From Plantago major (taxonomy: Eukaryota; Streptophyta; Magnoliopsida; Lamiales; Plantaginaceae): DNA of 64,000 nucleotides. Under the pieces are notes generated by a model that was not told where the DNA came from, ran no database searches, and worked only from the letters and a program-made list of their open reading frames with translations. Within the stretch, counting starts at the first letter, position 1, and every line of letters begins with the position of its first letter. Below, in pieces: positions 1-14,200 of the stretch. The stretch lies in assembly GCA_026545765.1 (NCBI GenBank), contig JAIFAC010000032.1, positions 210,443-274,442 on the forward strand, written 5' to 3'. Position numbers and translations under genes: made by a program.

Positions 1-31
1 ACGTCTTTGTTTGACATTATCCCCTCCTTTA
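1..31 (+). repeat. Tail of a G3 monomer cut by the window edge
   Basis: The first bases (acgtctttgtttgacatt, then cccctccttta) are the 3' part of a G3 monomer, so the array continues to the left of the window. Confidence 0.9.
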
Positions 32-1939
32 GTGTGTTGTTTAACTCTCGAGTAGAGTTATTCGTTTGTTGTTCATCCATCTCCAAAGTTTGTTGTTTAT
101 ATCTCTCAAGTAGATTTGTGCCTTTGTTGTTTATTCAACACCTTTTGTGTTTTGTTTAACTCTCAAGTAGAGTTCTTCATTCGTTATTTTATTACTCCGC
201 TTGTGTGTAGTTTAAATCTCAAATTGACTTTATCTCTCTCCCATTATTGTTTTATTTAACTCCCGAGTTGAATTTTATACTTGTTGTTTATCCCAATCCA
301 TATGTGTGTTGATTAATTCTCAAGTAGTGTTCTTCGTTTGTGATACTCTTACTCATACATGTATTGTTTAAATCTCGAATAGACTTCTTTATTTGACATT
401 ATCCCACTCCTTTAGTGTGTTGTTTAACTCTCGAGTAGAGTTATTCGTTTGTTCTTATTCCCTCTCCAAAGTCTGTCGTTTATATCTCTCAAGTAGAGTT
501 TCTCGTTTGTTGTTTATTAAAATCCTTTTGTGTTTTGTTTAACTCTCAAGTAGAGTTCTTCGTTCGTTATTTTATTACTCCTCCTTTGGGTTGTTTAAAT
601 CTCAAATTGCCTTCTCCGTTTTTTATTATCCCACTCCTTTATTGTGTTGTTTAACTCTCGAGTAGAATTTAACATTTGTTGTTTATCCTAATCCATATGT
701 GTGTTGTTTAACTCTTAAGTGGTGTTCATCGTTTGTGATACTCTTACTCCTTCTGTGTTTTGTTTGAATCTCGAATAGACTTCTTTGTTTGACATCATCC
801 CACTCCTTTAGTGTGTTGTTTAACTCTCGCGTAGAATTTTACATTTGTTGTTTATCCCACTCCTTATGTGTGTTCTTTAACTCTTAAGTAGTGTTCGTCG
901 TTTGTGTACTCTTACTCCTTTTGTGTTTTGTGTGAATTTCGAATAGACGTCTTTGTTTGACATTATCCCCTCCTTTAGTGTGTTGTTTAACTCTCGAGTA
1001 GAGTTATTCGTTTGTTGTTCATCCATCTCCAAAGTTTGTTGTTTATATCTCTCAAGTAGATTTGTTCCTTTGTTGTTTATTCAACACCTTTTGTGTTTTG
1101 TTTAACTCTCAAGTAGAGTTCTTCATTCGTTATTTTATTACTCCGCTTGTGTGTAGTTTAAATCTCAAATTGACTTCTCCGTTTGTAATTATCTCTCTCC
1201 CATTATTGTTTCATTTAACTTCCGAGTTGAATTTTATACTTGTTGTTTATCCCAATCCATATGTGTGTTGATTAATTCTCAAGTAGTGTTCTTCGTTTGT
1301 GATACTCTTACTCATACATGTATTGTTTAAATCTCGAATAGACTTCTTTGATTGACATTATCCCACTCCTTTAGTGTGTTGTTTAACTCTCGAGTAGAGT
1401 TATTCGTTTGTTCTTATTCCCTCTCCAAAGTCTGTCGTTTATATCTCTCAAGTAGAGTTTCTCGTTTGTTGTTTATTAAAATCCTTTTGTGTTTTGTTTA
1501 ACTCTCAAGTAGAGTTCTTAGTTCGTTATTTTATTACTCCTCCTGTGAGTTGTTTAAATCTCAAATTTCCTTCTCCGTTTTTTATTATCACACTCCTTTA
1601 GTGTGTTGTTTAACTCTCGAGTAGAATTTAACATTTGTTGTTTATCCTAATCCATATGTGTGTTGTTTAACTCTTAAGTGGTGTTCATCGTTTGTGATAC
1701 TCTTACTCCTTCTGTGTTTTGTTTGAATCTCGAATAGACTTCTTTGTTTGACATTATCCCACTCCTTTAGTGTGTTGTTTAACTCTCGCGTAGAATTTTA
1801 CATTTGTTGTTTATCCCACTCCTTATGTGTGTTCTTTAACTCTTAAGTAGTGTTCTTCGTTTGTGTACTCTTACCCCTTCTGTGTTTTGTGTGAATTTCG
1901 AATAATAGGCGTCTTTGTTTGACATTATCCCCTCCTTTA
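32..1939 (+). repeat. Two 17-mers (starts 32, 978)
   Basis: The first unit is 946 bp because its D1 (203-246) lacks 13 bp: gactt runs straight into tatctctctccc. The second is about 962 bp; its G3 reads cgaataataggcg (3 extra bases), so it lost GACGTC. Confidence 0.9.
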
Positions 1940-2501
1940 GTGTGTTGTTTAACTCTCGGTAGAGTTATTCGTTTGTTGTTCATCCATCTCCAAAGTTTGT
2001 TGTTTATATCTCTCAAGTAGATTTGTTCCTTTGTTGTTTATTCAACACCTTTTGTGTTTTGTTTAACTCTCAAGTAGAGTTCTTCATTCGTTATTTTATT
2101 ACTCCGCTTGTGTGTAGTTTAAATCTCAAATTGCCTTCTCCGTTTTTTATCATCCCACTCCTTTATTGTGTTGTTTAACTCTCGAGTTGAATTTTATACT
2201 TGTTGTTTATCCCAATCCATATGTGTGTTGATTAATTATCAAGTAGTGTTCTTCGTTTGTGATACTCTTACTCCTTCTGTGTTTTGTTTGAATCTCGAAT
2301 AGACTTCTTTGTTTGACATTATCCCACTCCTTTAGTGTGTTGTTTAACTCTCGCGTAGAATTTTACATTTGTTGTTTATCCCACTCCTTATGTGTGTTCT
2401 TTAACTCTTAAGTAGTGTTCTTCGTTTGTGTACTCTTACTCATTCTGTGTTTTGTGTGAATTTCGAATAGACGTCTTTGTTTGACATTATCCCCTCCTTT
2501 A
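1940..2501 (+). repeat. 10-mer, beta type with E/F mosaic
   Basis: 562 bp: A1 B1 C1, then a D that starts as D1 and ends as D2 (tgccttctccg). Its E starts as E2 (ctcgag) and ends as E1 (ttgaattttatac), followed by F1, G2 and E3-G3. The D1/D2 and E2/E1 switches show two exchange points within about 110 bp. Confidence 0.85.
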
Positions 2502-5500
2502 GTGTGTTGTTTAACTCTCGAGTAGAGTTATTCGTTTGTTGTTCATCCATCTCCAAAGTTTGTTGTTTATATCTCTCAAGTAGATTTGTTCCTTTGTTGT
2601 TTATTCAACACCTTTTGTGTTTTGTTTAACTCTCATGTAGAGTTCTTCATTCGTTATTTTATTACTCCGCTTGTGTGTAGTTTAAATCTCAAATTGACTT
2701 CTCCGTTTGTAATTATCTCTCTCCCATTATTGTTTCATTTAACTCCCGAGTTGAATTTTATACTTGTTGTTTATCCCAATCCATATGTGTGTTGATTAAT
2801 TCTCAAGTAGTGTTCTTCGTTTGTGATACTCTTACTCCTTCTGTGTATTGTTTAAATCTCGAATAGACTTCTTTATTTGACATTATCCCACTCCTTTAGT
2901 GTGTTGTTTAACTCTCGAGTAGAGTTATTCGTTTGTTCTTATTCCCTCTCCAAAGTCTGTCGTTTATATCTCTCAAGTAGAGTTTCTCGTTTGTTGTTTA
3001 TTAAAATCCTTTTGTGTTTTGTTTAACTCTCAAGTAGAGTTCTTCGTTCGTTATTTTATTACTCCTCCTGTGAGTTGTTTAAATCTCAAATTGCCTTCTC
3101 CGTTTTTTATTATCCCACTCCTTTATTGTGTTGTTTAACTCTCGAGTAGAATTTAACATTTGTTGTTTATCCTAATCCATATGTGTGTTGTTTAACTCTT
3201 AAGTGGTGTTCATCGTTTGTGATACTCTTACTCCTTCTGTGTTTTGTTTGAATCTCGAATAGACTTCTTTGTTTGACATTATCCCACTCCTTTAGTGTGT
3301 TGTTTAACTCTCGCGTAGAATTTTACATTTGTTGTTTATCCCACTCCTTATGTGTGTTCTTTAACTCTTAAGTAGTGTTCTTCGTTTGTGTACTCTTACT
3401 CCTTCTGTGTTTTGTGTGAATTTCGAATAGACGTCTTTGTTTGACATTATCCCCTCCTTTAGTGTGTTGTTTAACTCTCGAGTAGAGTTATTCGTTTGTT
3501 GTTCATCCATCTCCAAAGTTTGTTGTTTATATCTCTCAAGTAGATTTGTTCCTTTGTTGTTTATTCAACACCTTTTGTGTTTTGTTTAACTCTCAAGTAG
3601 AGTTCTTCATTCGTTATTTTATTACTCCGCGCGTTTGTAGTTTAAATCTCAAATTGCCTTCTCCGTTTGTAATTATCTCTCTCCCATTATTTTTATTTAA
3701 CTCTCGAGTTGAATTTTAGACTTGTTGTTTATCCCAATCCATATGTGTGTTGATTAATTCTCAAGTAGTGTTCTTCGTTTGTGATACTCTTACTCATACA
3801 TGTATTGTTTAAATCTCGAATAGACTTCTTTGTTTGACATTATCCCTCCTTTAGTGTGTTGTTTAACTCTCGAGTAGAGTTATAAGTTTGTTCTTATTCC
3901 CTCTCCAAAGTTTGTTGTTTATATCTCTCAAGTAGAGTTTCTCGTTTGTTGTTTATTAAAATCCTTTTGTGTTTTGTTTAACTCTCAAGTAGAGTTCTTC
4001 ATTCGTTATTTTATTACTCCTCCTGTGAGTTGTTTAAATCTCAAATTGCCTTCTCCGTTTTTTATTATCCCACTCCTTTATTGTGTTGTTTAACTCTCGA
4101 GTAGAATTTAACATTTGTTGTTTATCCTAATCCATATGTGTGTTGTTTAACTCTTAAGTGGTGTTCATCGTTTGTGATACTCTTACTCCTTCTGTGTTTT
4201 GTTTGAATCTCGAATAGACTTCTTTGTTTGACATTATCCCCTCCTTTAGTGTGTTGTTTAACTCTCGAGTAGAATTAAACATTTGTTGTTTATCCCACTC
4301 CTTATGTGTGTTCTTTAACTCTTAAGTAGTGTTCTTCGTTTGTGTACTCTTACTCATACATGTTTTGTGTGAATTTTTAATAGACGTCTTTGTTTGACAT
4401 TATCCCCTCCTTTAGTGTGTTGTTTAACTCTCGAGTAGAGTTATTCGTTTGTTGTTCATCCATCTCCAAAGTTTGTTGTTTATATCTCTCAAGTAGATTT
4501 GTTCCTTTGTTGTTTATTCAACACCTTTTGTGTTTTGTTTAACTCTCAAGTAGAGTTCTTCATTCGTTATTTTATTACTCTTCTTGTGTGTAGTTTAAAT
4601 CTCAAATTGACTTCTCCGTTTGTAATTATCTCTCTCCCATTATTGTTTCATTTAACTCCCGAGTTGAATTTTATACTTGTTGTTTATCCCAATCCATATG
4701 TGTGTTGATTAATTCTCAAGTAGTGTTCTTCGTTTGTGATACTCTTACTCCTTCTGTGTATTGTTTAAATCTCGAATAGACTTCTTTATTTGACATTATC
4801 CCACTCCTTTAGTGTGTTGTTTAACTCTCGAGTAGAGTTATTCGTTTGTTCTTATTCCCTCTCCAAAGTCTGTCGTTTATATCTCTCAAGTAGAGTTTCT
4901 CGTTTGTTGTTTATTAAAATCCTTTTGTGTTTTGTTTAACTCTCAAGTAGAGTTCTTAGTTCGTTATTTTATTACTCCTCACGTGAGTTGTTTAAATATC
5001 AAATTGCATTCTCCGTTTTTATTATCCACTCCTTTATTGTGTTGTTTAACTCTCGAGTAGAATTTAACATTTGTTGTTTATCCTAATCCATATGTGTGTT
5101 GTTTAACTCTTAAGTGGTGTTCATCGTTTGTGATACTCTTACTCCTTCTGTGTTTTGTTTGAATCTCGAATAGACTTCTTTGTTTGACATTATCCCACTC
5201 CTTTAGTGTGTTGTTTAACTCTCGCGTAGAATTTTACATTTGTTGTTTATCCCACTCCTTATGTGTGTTCTTTAACTCTTAAGTAGTGTTCTTCGTTTGT
5301 GTACTCTTACTCCTTCTGTGTTTTGTGTGAATTTCGAATAGACGTCTTTGTTTGACATTATCCCCTCCTTTAGTGTGTTGTTTAACTCTCGAGTAGAGTT
5401 ATTCGTTTGTTGTTCATCCATCTCCAAAGTTTGTTGTTTATATCTCTCAAGTAGATTTGTTCCTTTGTTGTTTATTCAACACCTTTTGTGTTTTGTTTAA

Positions 5501-8244
5501 CTCTCAAGTAGAGTTCTTCATTCGTTATTTTATTACTCTGCTTGTGTGTAGTTTAAATCTCAAATTGACTTCTCCGTTTGTAATTATCTCTCTCCCATTA
5601 TTGTTTTATTTAACTCCCGAGTTGAATTTTATACTTGTTGTTTATCCCAATCCATATGTGTGTTGATTAATTCTCAAGTAGTGTTCTTCGTTTGTGATAC
5701 TCTTACTCATACATGTATTGTTTAAATCTCGAATAGACTTCTTTATTTGACATTATCCCACTCCTTTAGTGTGTTGTTTAACTCTCGAGTAGAGTTATTC
5801 GTTTGTTCTTATTCCCTCTCCAAAGTCTGTCGTTTATATCTCTCAAGTAGATTTGTTCGTTTGTTGTTTATTAAAATCCTTTTGTGTTTTGTTTAACTCT
5901 CAAGTAGAGTTCTTCGTTCGTTATTTTATTACTCCTCCTGTGAGTTGTTTAAATCTCAAACTGCCTTCTCCGTTTTTTATTATCTCACTCCTTTATTGTG
6001 TTGTTTAACTCTCGAGTAGAATTTAACATTTGTTGTTTATCCTAATCCATATGTGTGTTGTTTAACTCTTAAGTGGTGTTCATCGTTTGTGATACTCTTA
6101 CTCCTTCTGTGTTTTGTTTGAATCTCGAATAGACTTCTTTGTTTGACATTATCCCACTCCTTTAGTGTGTTGTTTAACTCTCGCGTAGAATTTTACATTT
6201 GTTGTTTATCCCACTCCTTATGTGTGTTCTTTAACTCTTAAGTAGTGTTCTTCGTTTGTGTACTCTTACTCCTTCTGTGTTTTGTGTGAATTTCGAATAG
6301 ACGTCTTTGTTTGACATTATCCCCTCCTTTAGTGTGTTGTTTAACTCTCGAGTAGAGTTATTCGTTTGTTGTTCATCCATCTCCAAAGTTTGTTGTTTAT
6401 ATCTCTCAAGTAGATTTGTTCCTTTGTTGTTTATTCAACACCTTTTGTGTTTTGTTTAACTCTCAAGTTGAGTTCTTCATTAGTTATTTTATTACTCGCT
6501 TGTGTGTAGTTTAAATCTCAAATTGACTTCTCCGTTTGTAATTATCTCTCTCCCATTATTGTTTCATTTAACTCGAGTTGAATTTTATACTTGTTGTTTA
6601 TCCCAATCCATATGTGTGTTGATTAATTCTCAAGTAGTGTTCTTCGTTTGTGATACTCTTACTCATACATGTATTGTTTAAATTTCGAATAGACGTCTTT
6701 GTTTGACATTATCCCCTCCTTTAGTGTGTTGTTTAACTCTCGAGTAGAGTTATTCGTTTGTTCTTATTCCCTCTCCAAAGTCTGTCGTTTATATCTCTCA
6801 AGTAGAGTTTCTCGTTTGTTGTTTATTAAAATCCTTTTGTGTTTTGTTTAACTCTCAAGTAGAGTTCTTCGTTCGTTATTTTATTACTCCTCCTGTGAGT
6901 TGTTTAAATCTCAAATTGCCTTCTCCGTTTTTTATTATCCCACTCCTTTATTGTGTTGTTTAACTCTCGAGTAGAATTTAACATTTGTTGTTTATCCTAA
7001 TCCATATGTGTGTTGTTTAACTCTTAAGTGGTGTTCATCGTTTGTGATACTCTTACTCCTTCTGTGTTTTGTTTGAATCTCGAATAGACTTCTTTGTTTG
7101 ACATTATCCCACTCCTTTAGTGTGTTGTTTAACTCTCGCGTAGAATTTTACATTTGTTGTTTATCCCACTCCTTATGTGTGTTCTTTAACTCTTAAGTAG
7201 TGTTCTTCGTTTGTGTACTCTTACTCCTTCTGTGTTTTGTGTGAATTTCGAATAGACGTCTTTGTTTGACATTATCCCCTCCTTTAGTGTGTTGTTTAAC
7301 TCTCGAGTAGAGTTATTCGTTTGTTGTTCATCCATCTCCAAAGTTTGTTGTTTATATCTCTCAAGTAGATTTGTTCCTTTGTTGTTTATTCAACACCTTT
7401 TGTGTTTTGTTTAACTCTCAAGTAGAGTTCTTCATTCGTTATTTTATTACTCCGCTTGTGTGTAGTTTAAATCTCAAATTGACTTCTCCGTTTGTAATTA
7501 TCTCTCTCCCATTATTGTTTCATTTAACTCAGGTAGAATTTTATACTTGTTGTTTATCCCAATCCATATGTGTGTTGATTAATTCTCAAGTAGTGTTCTT
7601 CGTTTGTGATACTCTTACTCCTTCTGTGTATTGTTTAAATCTCGAATAGACTTCTTTATTTGACATTATCCCACTCCTTTAGTGTGTTGTTTAACTCTCG
7701 AGTAGAGTTATTCGTTTGTTCTTATTCCCTCTCCAAAATATGTCGTTTATATCTCTCAAGTAGAGTTTCTCATTTGTTGTTTATTAAAATCCTTTTGTGT
7801 TTTGTTTAACTCTCAAGTAGAGTTCTTCGTTCGTTATTTTATTACTCCTCCTGTGAGTTGTTTAAATCTCAAACTGCCTTCTCCGTTTTTTATTATCTCA
7901 CTCCTTTATTGTGTTGTTTAACTCTCGAGTAGAATTTAACATTTGTTGTTTATCCTAATCCATATGTGTGTTGTTTAACTCTTAAGTGGTGTTCATCGTT
8001 TGTGATACTCTTACTCCTTCTGTGTTTTGTTTGAATCTCGAATAGACTTCTTTGTTTGACATTATCCCACTCCTTTAGTGTGTTGTTTAACTCTCGCGTA
8101 GAATTTTACATTTGTTGTTTATCCCACTCCTTATGTGTGTTCTTTAACTCTTAAGTAGTGTTCTTCGTTTGTGTACTCTTACTCCTTCTGTGTTTTGTGT
8201 GAATTTCGAATAGACGTCTTTGTTTGACATTATCCCCTCCTTTA
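2502..8244 (+). repeat. Six consecutive 17-mers
   Basis: Starts 2502, 3462, 4415, 5373, 6332 and 7287; lengths 953-960. In the unit at 6332 the G1 before A2 turns into G3 sequence (cgaatagacgtctttg at about 6685-6700), a conversion tract. Its E1 and D1 edge also lost a few bases. Confidence 0.9.
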
Positions 8245-8807
8245 GTGTGTTGTTTAACTCTCGAGTAGAGTTATTCGTTTGTTGTTCATCCATCTCCAAA
8301 GTTTGTTGTTTATATCTCTCAAGTAGATTTGTTCGTTTGTTGTTTATTCAACACCTTTTGTGTTTTGTTTAACTCTCAAGTAGAGTTCTTCATTCGTTAT
8401 TTTATTACTCCGCTTGTGTGTAGTTTAAATCTCCAATTGCCTTCTCCCTTTTTTATTATCCCACTCCTTTATTGTGTTGTTTAACTCTCGAGTAGAATTT
8501 AACATTTGTTGTTTATCCTAATCCATATGTGTGTTGTTTAACTCTCAAGTGGTGTTCATCGTTTGTGATACTCTTACTCCTTCTGTGTTTTGTTTGAATC
8601 TCGAATAGACTTCTTTGTTTGACATCATCCCACTCCTTTAGTGTGTTGTTTAACTCTCGCGTAGAATTTTACATTTGTTGTTTATCCCACTCCTTATGTG
8701 TGTTCTTTAACTCTTAAGTAGTGTTCTTCGTTTGTGTACTCTTACTCCTTCTGTGTTTTGTGTGAATTTCGAATAGACGTCTTTGTTTGACATTATCCCC
8801 TCCTTTA
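8245..8807 (+). repeat. 10-mer, beta type
   Basis: 563 bp. C1 is followed by gtgtgtagtttaaatctcc and then D2-type sequence, so D is a D1/D2 hybrid. F2 carries ctcaagtgg instead of cttaagtgg, a variant shared by many beta 10-mers. Confidence 0.87.
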
Positions 8808-10723
8808 GTGTGTTGTTTAACTCTCGAGTAGAGTTATTCGTTTGTTGTTCATCCATCTCCAAAGTTTGTTGTTTATATCTCTCAAGTAGATTTGTTCCTT
8901 TGTTGTTTATTCAACACCTTTTGTGTTTTGTTTAACTCTCAAGTAGAGTTCTTCATTCGTTATTTTATTACTCCGCTTGTGTGTAGTTTAAATCTCAAAT
9001 TGACTTCTCCGTTTGTAATTATCTCTCTCCCATTATTGTTTCATTTAACTCCCGAGTTGAATTTTATACTTGTTGTTTATCCCAATCCATATGTGTGTTG
9101 ATTAATTCTCAAGTAGTGTTCTTCGTTTGTGATACTCTTACTCCTTCTGTGTATTGTTTAAATCTCGAATAGACTTCTTTATTTGACATTATCCCACTCC
9201 TTTAGTGTGTTGTTTAACTCTCGAGTAGAGTTATTCGTTTGTTCTTATTCCCTCTCCAAAGTCTGTCGTTTATATCTCTCAAGTAGAGTTTCTCGTTTGT
9301 TGTTTATTAAAATCCTTTTGTGTTTTGTTTAACTCTCAAGTAGAGTTCTTCGTTCGTTATTTTATTACTCCTCCTGTGAGTTGTTTAAATCTCAAATTGC
9401 CTTCTCCGTTTTTTATTATCCCACTCCTTTATTGTGTTGTTTAACTCTCGAGTAGAATTTAACATTTGTTGTTTATCCTAATCCATATGTGTGTTGTTTA
9501 ACTCTTAAGTGGTGTTCATCGTTTGTGATACTCTTACTCATTCTGTGTTTTGTTTGAATCTCGAATAGACTTCTTTGTTTGACATTATCCCCTCCTTTAG
9601 TGTGTTGTTTAACTCTCGCGTAGAATTTTACATTTGTTGTTTATCCACTCCTTATGTGTGTTCTTTAACTCTTAAGTAGTGTTCTTCGTTTGTGTACTCT
9701 TACTCCTACTGTGTTTTGTGTGAATTTCGAATAGACGTCTTTGTTTGACATTATCCCCTCCTTTAGTGTGTTGTTTAACTCTCGAGTAGAGTTATTCGTT
9801 TGTTGTTCATCCATCTCCAAAGTTTGTTGTTTATATCTCTCAAGTAGATTTGTTCCTTTGTTGTTTATTCAACACCTTTTGTGTTTTGTTTAACTCTCAA
9901 GTAGAGTTCTTCATTCGTTATTTTATTACTCCGCTTGTGTGTAGTTTAAATCTCAAATTGACTTCTCCGTTTGTAATTATCTCTCCCATTATCGTTTCAT
10001 TTAACTCCCGAGTTGAATTTTATACTTGTTGTTTATCCCAATCCATATGTGTGTTGATTAATTCTCAAGTAGTGTTCTTCGTTTGTGATACTCTTACTCC
10101 TTCTGTGTATTGTTTAAATCTCGAATAGACTTCTTTATTTGACATTATCCCACTCCTTTAGTGTGTTGTTTAACTCTCGAGTAGAGTTATTCGTTTGTTC
10201 TTATTTCCTCTCCAAAGTCTGTCGTTTATATCTCTCAATTAGAGTTTCTCGTTTGTTGTTTATTAAAATCCTTTTGTGTTTTGTTTAACTCTCAAGTAGA
10301 GTTCTTCGTTCGTTATTTTATTACTCCTCCTGTGAGTTGTTTAAATCTCAAATTGCCTTCTCCGTTTTTTATTATCCCACTCCTTTATTGTGTTGTTTAA
10401 CTCTCGAGTAGAATTTAACATTTGTTGTTTATCCTAATCCATATGTGTGTTGTTTAACTCTTAAGTGGTGTTCATCGTTTGTGATACTCTTACTCCTTCT
10501 GTGTTTTGTTTGAATCTCGAATAGACTTCTTTGTTTGACATTATCCCACTCCTTTAGTGTGTTGTTTAACTCTCGCGTAGAATTTTACATTTGTTGTTTA
10601 TCCCACTCCTTATGTGTGTTCTTTAACTCTTAAGTAGTGTTCTTCGTTTGTGTACTCTTACTCCTTCTGTGTTTTGTGTGAATTTCGAATAGACGTCTTT
10701 GTTTGACATTATCCCCTCCTTTA
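8808..10723 (+). repeat. Two 17-mers (starts 8808, 9766)
   Basis: Both are about 958 bp. The second has a 2-bp loss (atctctcccattatcg) at the D1/E1 boundary. Confidence 0.9.
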
Positions 10724-11286
10724 GTGTGTTGTTTAACTCTCGAGTAGAGTTATTCGTTTGTTGTTCATCCATCTCCAAAGTTTGTTGTTTATATCTCTCA
10801 AGTAGATTTGTTCCTTTGTTGTTTATTCAACACCTTTTGTGTTTTGTTTAACTCTCAAGTAGAGTTCTTCATTCGTTATTTTATTACTCCGCTTGTGTGT
10901 AGTTTAAATCTCAAATTGCCTTCTCCGTTTTTTATTATCCCACTCCTTTATTGTGTTGTTTAACTCTCGAGTAGAATTTAACATTTGTTGTTTATCCTAA
11001 TCCATATGTGTGTTGTTTAACTCTTAAGTGGTGTTCATCGTTTGTGATACTCTTACTCCTTCTGTGTTTTGTTTGAATCTCGAATAGACTTCTTTGTTTG
11101 ACATTATCCCACTCCTTTAGTGTGTTGTTTAACTCTCGCGTAGAATTTTACATTTGTTGTTTATCCCACTCCTTATGTGTGTTCTTTAACTCTTAAGTAG
11201 TGTTCTTCGTTTGTGTACTCTTACTCCTTCTGTGTTTTGTGTGAATTTCGAATAGACGTCTTTGTTTGACATTATCCCCTCCTTTA
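10724..11286 (+). repeat. 10-mer, beta type
   Basis: 563 bp, D1/D2 hybrid after C1. F2 keeps cttaagtgg, unlike the 10-mer at 8245, so the two are not simple copies of each other. Confidence 0.87.
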
Positions 11287-14200
11287 GTGTGTTGTTTAAC
11301 TCTCGAGTAGAGTTATTCGTTTGTTGTTCATCCATCTCCAAAGTTTGTTGTTTATATCTCTCAAGTAGATTTGTTCCTTTGTTGTTTATTCAACACCTTT
11401 TGTGTTTTGTTTAACTCTCAAGTAGAGTTCTTCATTCGTTATTTTATTACTCCGCTTGTGTGTAGTTTAAATCTCAAATTGACTTCTCCGTTTGTAATTA
11501 TCTCTCTCCCATTATTGTTTCATTTAACTCCCGAGTTGAATTTTATACTTGTTGTTTATCCCAATCCATATGTGTGTTGATTAATTCTCAAGTAGTGTTC
11601 TTCGTTTGTGATACTCTTACTCCTTCTGTGTATTGTTTAAATCTCGAATAGACTTCTTTATTTGACATTATCCCACTCCTTTAGTGTGTTGTTTAACTCT
11701 CGAGTAGAGTTATTCGTTTGTTCTTATTCCCTCTCCAAAGTATGTCGTTTATATCTCTCAAGTAGAGTTTCTCGTTTGTTGTTTATTAAAATCCTTTTGT
11801 GTTTTGTTTAACTCTCACGTAGAGTTATTAGTTCGTTATTTTATTACTCCTCCTTGAGTTGTTTAAATCTCAAATTGCCTTCTCCGTTTTTATTATCCCC
11901 TCCTTTATTGTGTTGTTTAACTCTCGGTAGAATTTAACATTTGTTGTTTATCCTAATCCATATGTGTGTTGTTTAACTCTTAAGTGGTGTTCATCGTTTG
12001 TGATACTCTTACTCATACATGTTTTGTTTGAATCTCGAATAGACTTCTTTGTTTGACATTATCCCACTCCTTTAGTGTGTTGTTTAACTCTCGCGTAGAA
12101 TTTTACATTTGTTGTTTATCACACTCCTTATGTGTGTTCTTTAACTCTTAAGTAGTGTTCTTCGTTTGTGTACTCTTACTCATACATGTTTTGTGTGAAT
12201 TTGAATAGGCGTCTTTGTTTGACATTATCCCCTCCTTTAGTGTGTTGTTTAACTCTCGAGTAGAGTTATTCGTTTGTTGTTCATCCATCTCCAAAGTTTG
12301 TTGTTTATATCTCTCAAGTAGATTTGTTCCTTTGTTGTTGATTCAACACCTTTTGTGTTTTGTTTAACTCTCAAGTAGAGTTGTTTATTCGTTATCTTAT
12401 TATTCCTCTTGTGTGTTGTTTAAATCTCAAATTGACTTCTCCGTTTGTAATTATTTCTCTCCCATTATTGTTTTATTTAACTCTCGAGTTGAATTTTATA
12501 CTTGTTGTTTATCCCAATCCATATGTGTGTTGATTAATTCTCAAGTAGTGTTCTTCATTTGTGATACACATACTCCTTCTGTGTATTGTTTAAATCTCGA
12601 ATAGACTTTTTTGTTTTACATTATCCCACTCCTTTAGTGTGTTGTTTTACTCTCGAGTAGAATTTTACATTTGTTGTTTATCCCACTCTCCAAAGTGCAT
12701 CGTTTATATCTCTCAAGTAGAGTTTCTCATTTGTTGTTTATTAAAATCCTTTTGTGTTTTGTTTAACTCTCAAGTAGAGTTCTTCGTTAGTTATTTTATT
12801 ACTCCTACTGTGAGTTGTTTAAATCTCAAATTGCCTTCTCCGTTTTTTATTATCCCACTCCTTTATTGTGTTGTTTAACTCTCGAGTAGAATTTAACATT
12901 TGTTGTTTATCCTAATCCATATGTGTGTTGTTTAACTCTTAAGTGGTGTTCATCGTTTGTGATACTCTTACTCCTTCTGTGTTTTGTTTAAATCTCGAAT
13001 AGACTTCTTTGTTTGACATTATCCCACTCCTTTAGTGTGTTGTTTAACTCTCGCATAGAATTTTACATTTGTTGTTTATCCACTCCTTATGTGTGTTCTT
13101 TAACTCTTAAGTAGTGTTCTTCGTTTGTGTACTCTTACTCATACATGTTTTGTGTGAATTTCGAATAGACGTCTTTGTTTGACATTATCCCCTCCTTTAG
13201 TGTGTTGTTTAACTCTCGAGTAGAGTTATTCGTTTGTTGTTCATCCATCTTCAAAGTTTGTTGTTTATATCTCTCAAGTAGATTTGTTCCTTTGTTGTTT
13301 ATTCAACACCTTTTGTGTTTTGTTTAACTCTCAAGTAGAGTTCTTCATTCGTTATTTTATTACTCCGCTTGTGTGTAGTTTAAATCTCAAATTGACTTCT
13401 CCGTTTGTAATTATCTCTCTCCCATTATTGTTTTATTTAACTCCCGAGTTGAATTTTATACTTGTTGTTTATCCCAATCCATATGTGTGTTGATTAATTC
13501 TCAAGTAGTGTTCTTCGTTTGTGATACTCTTACTCCTTCTGTGTATTGTTTAAATCTCGAATAGACTTCTTTATTTGACATTATCCCACTCCTTTAGTGT
13601 GTTGTTTAACTCTCGAGTAGAGTTATTCGTTTGTTCTTATTCCCTCTCCAAAGTCTGTCGTTTATATCTCTCAAGTAGAGTTTCTCGTTTGTTGTTTATT
13701 AAAATCCTTTTGTGTTTTGTTTAACTCTCAAGTAGAGTTCTTCGTTCGTTATTTTATTACTCCTCCTGTGAGTTGTTTAAATCTCAAATTGCCTTCTCCG
13801 TTTTTTATTATCCCACTCCTTTATTGTGTTGTTTAACTCTCGAGTAGAATTTAACATTTGTTGTTTATCCTAATCCATATGTGTGTTGTTTAACTCTTAA
13901 GTGGTGTTCATCGTTTGTGATACTCTTACTCCTTCTGTGTTTTGTTTGAATCTCGAATAGACTTCTTTGTTTGACATTATCCCACTCCTTTAGTGTGTTG
14001 TTTAACTCTCGCGTAGAATTTTACATTTGTTGTTTATCCCACTCCTTATGTGTGTTCTTTTAACTCATAAGTAGTGTTCTTCGTTTGTGTACTCTTACTC
14101 CTTCTGTGTTTTGTGTGAATTTCGAATAGACGTCTTTGTTTGACATTATCCCCTCCTTTAGTGTGTTGTTTAACTCTCGAGTAGAGTTATTCGTTTGTTG

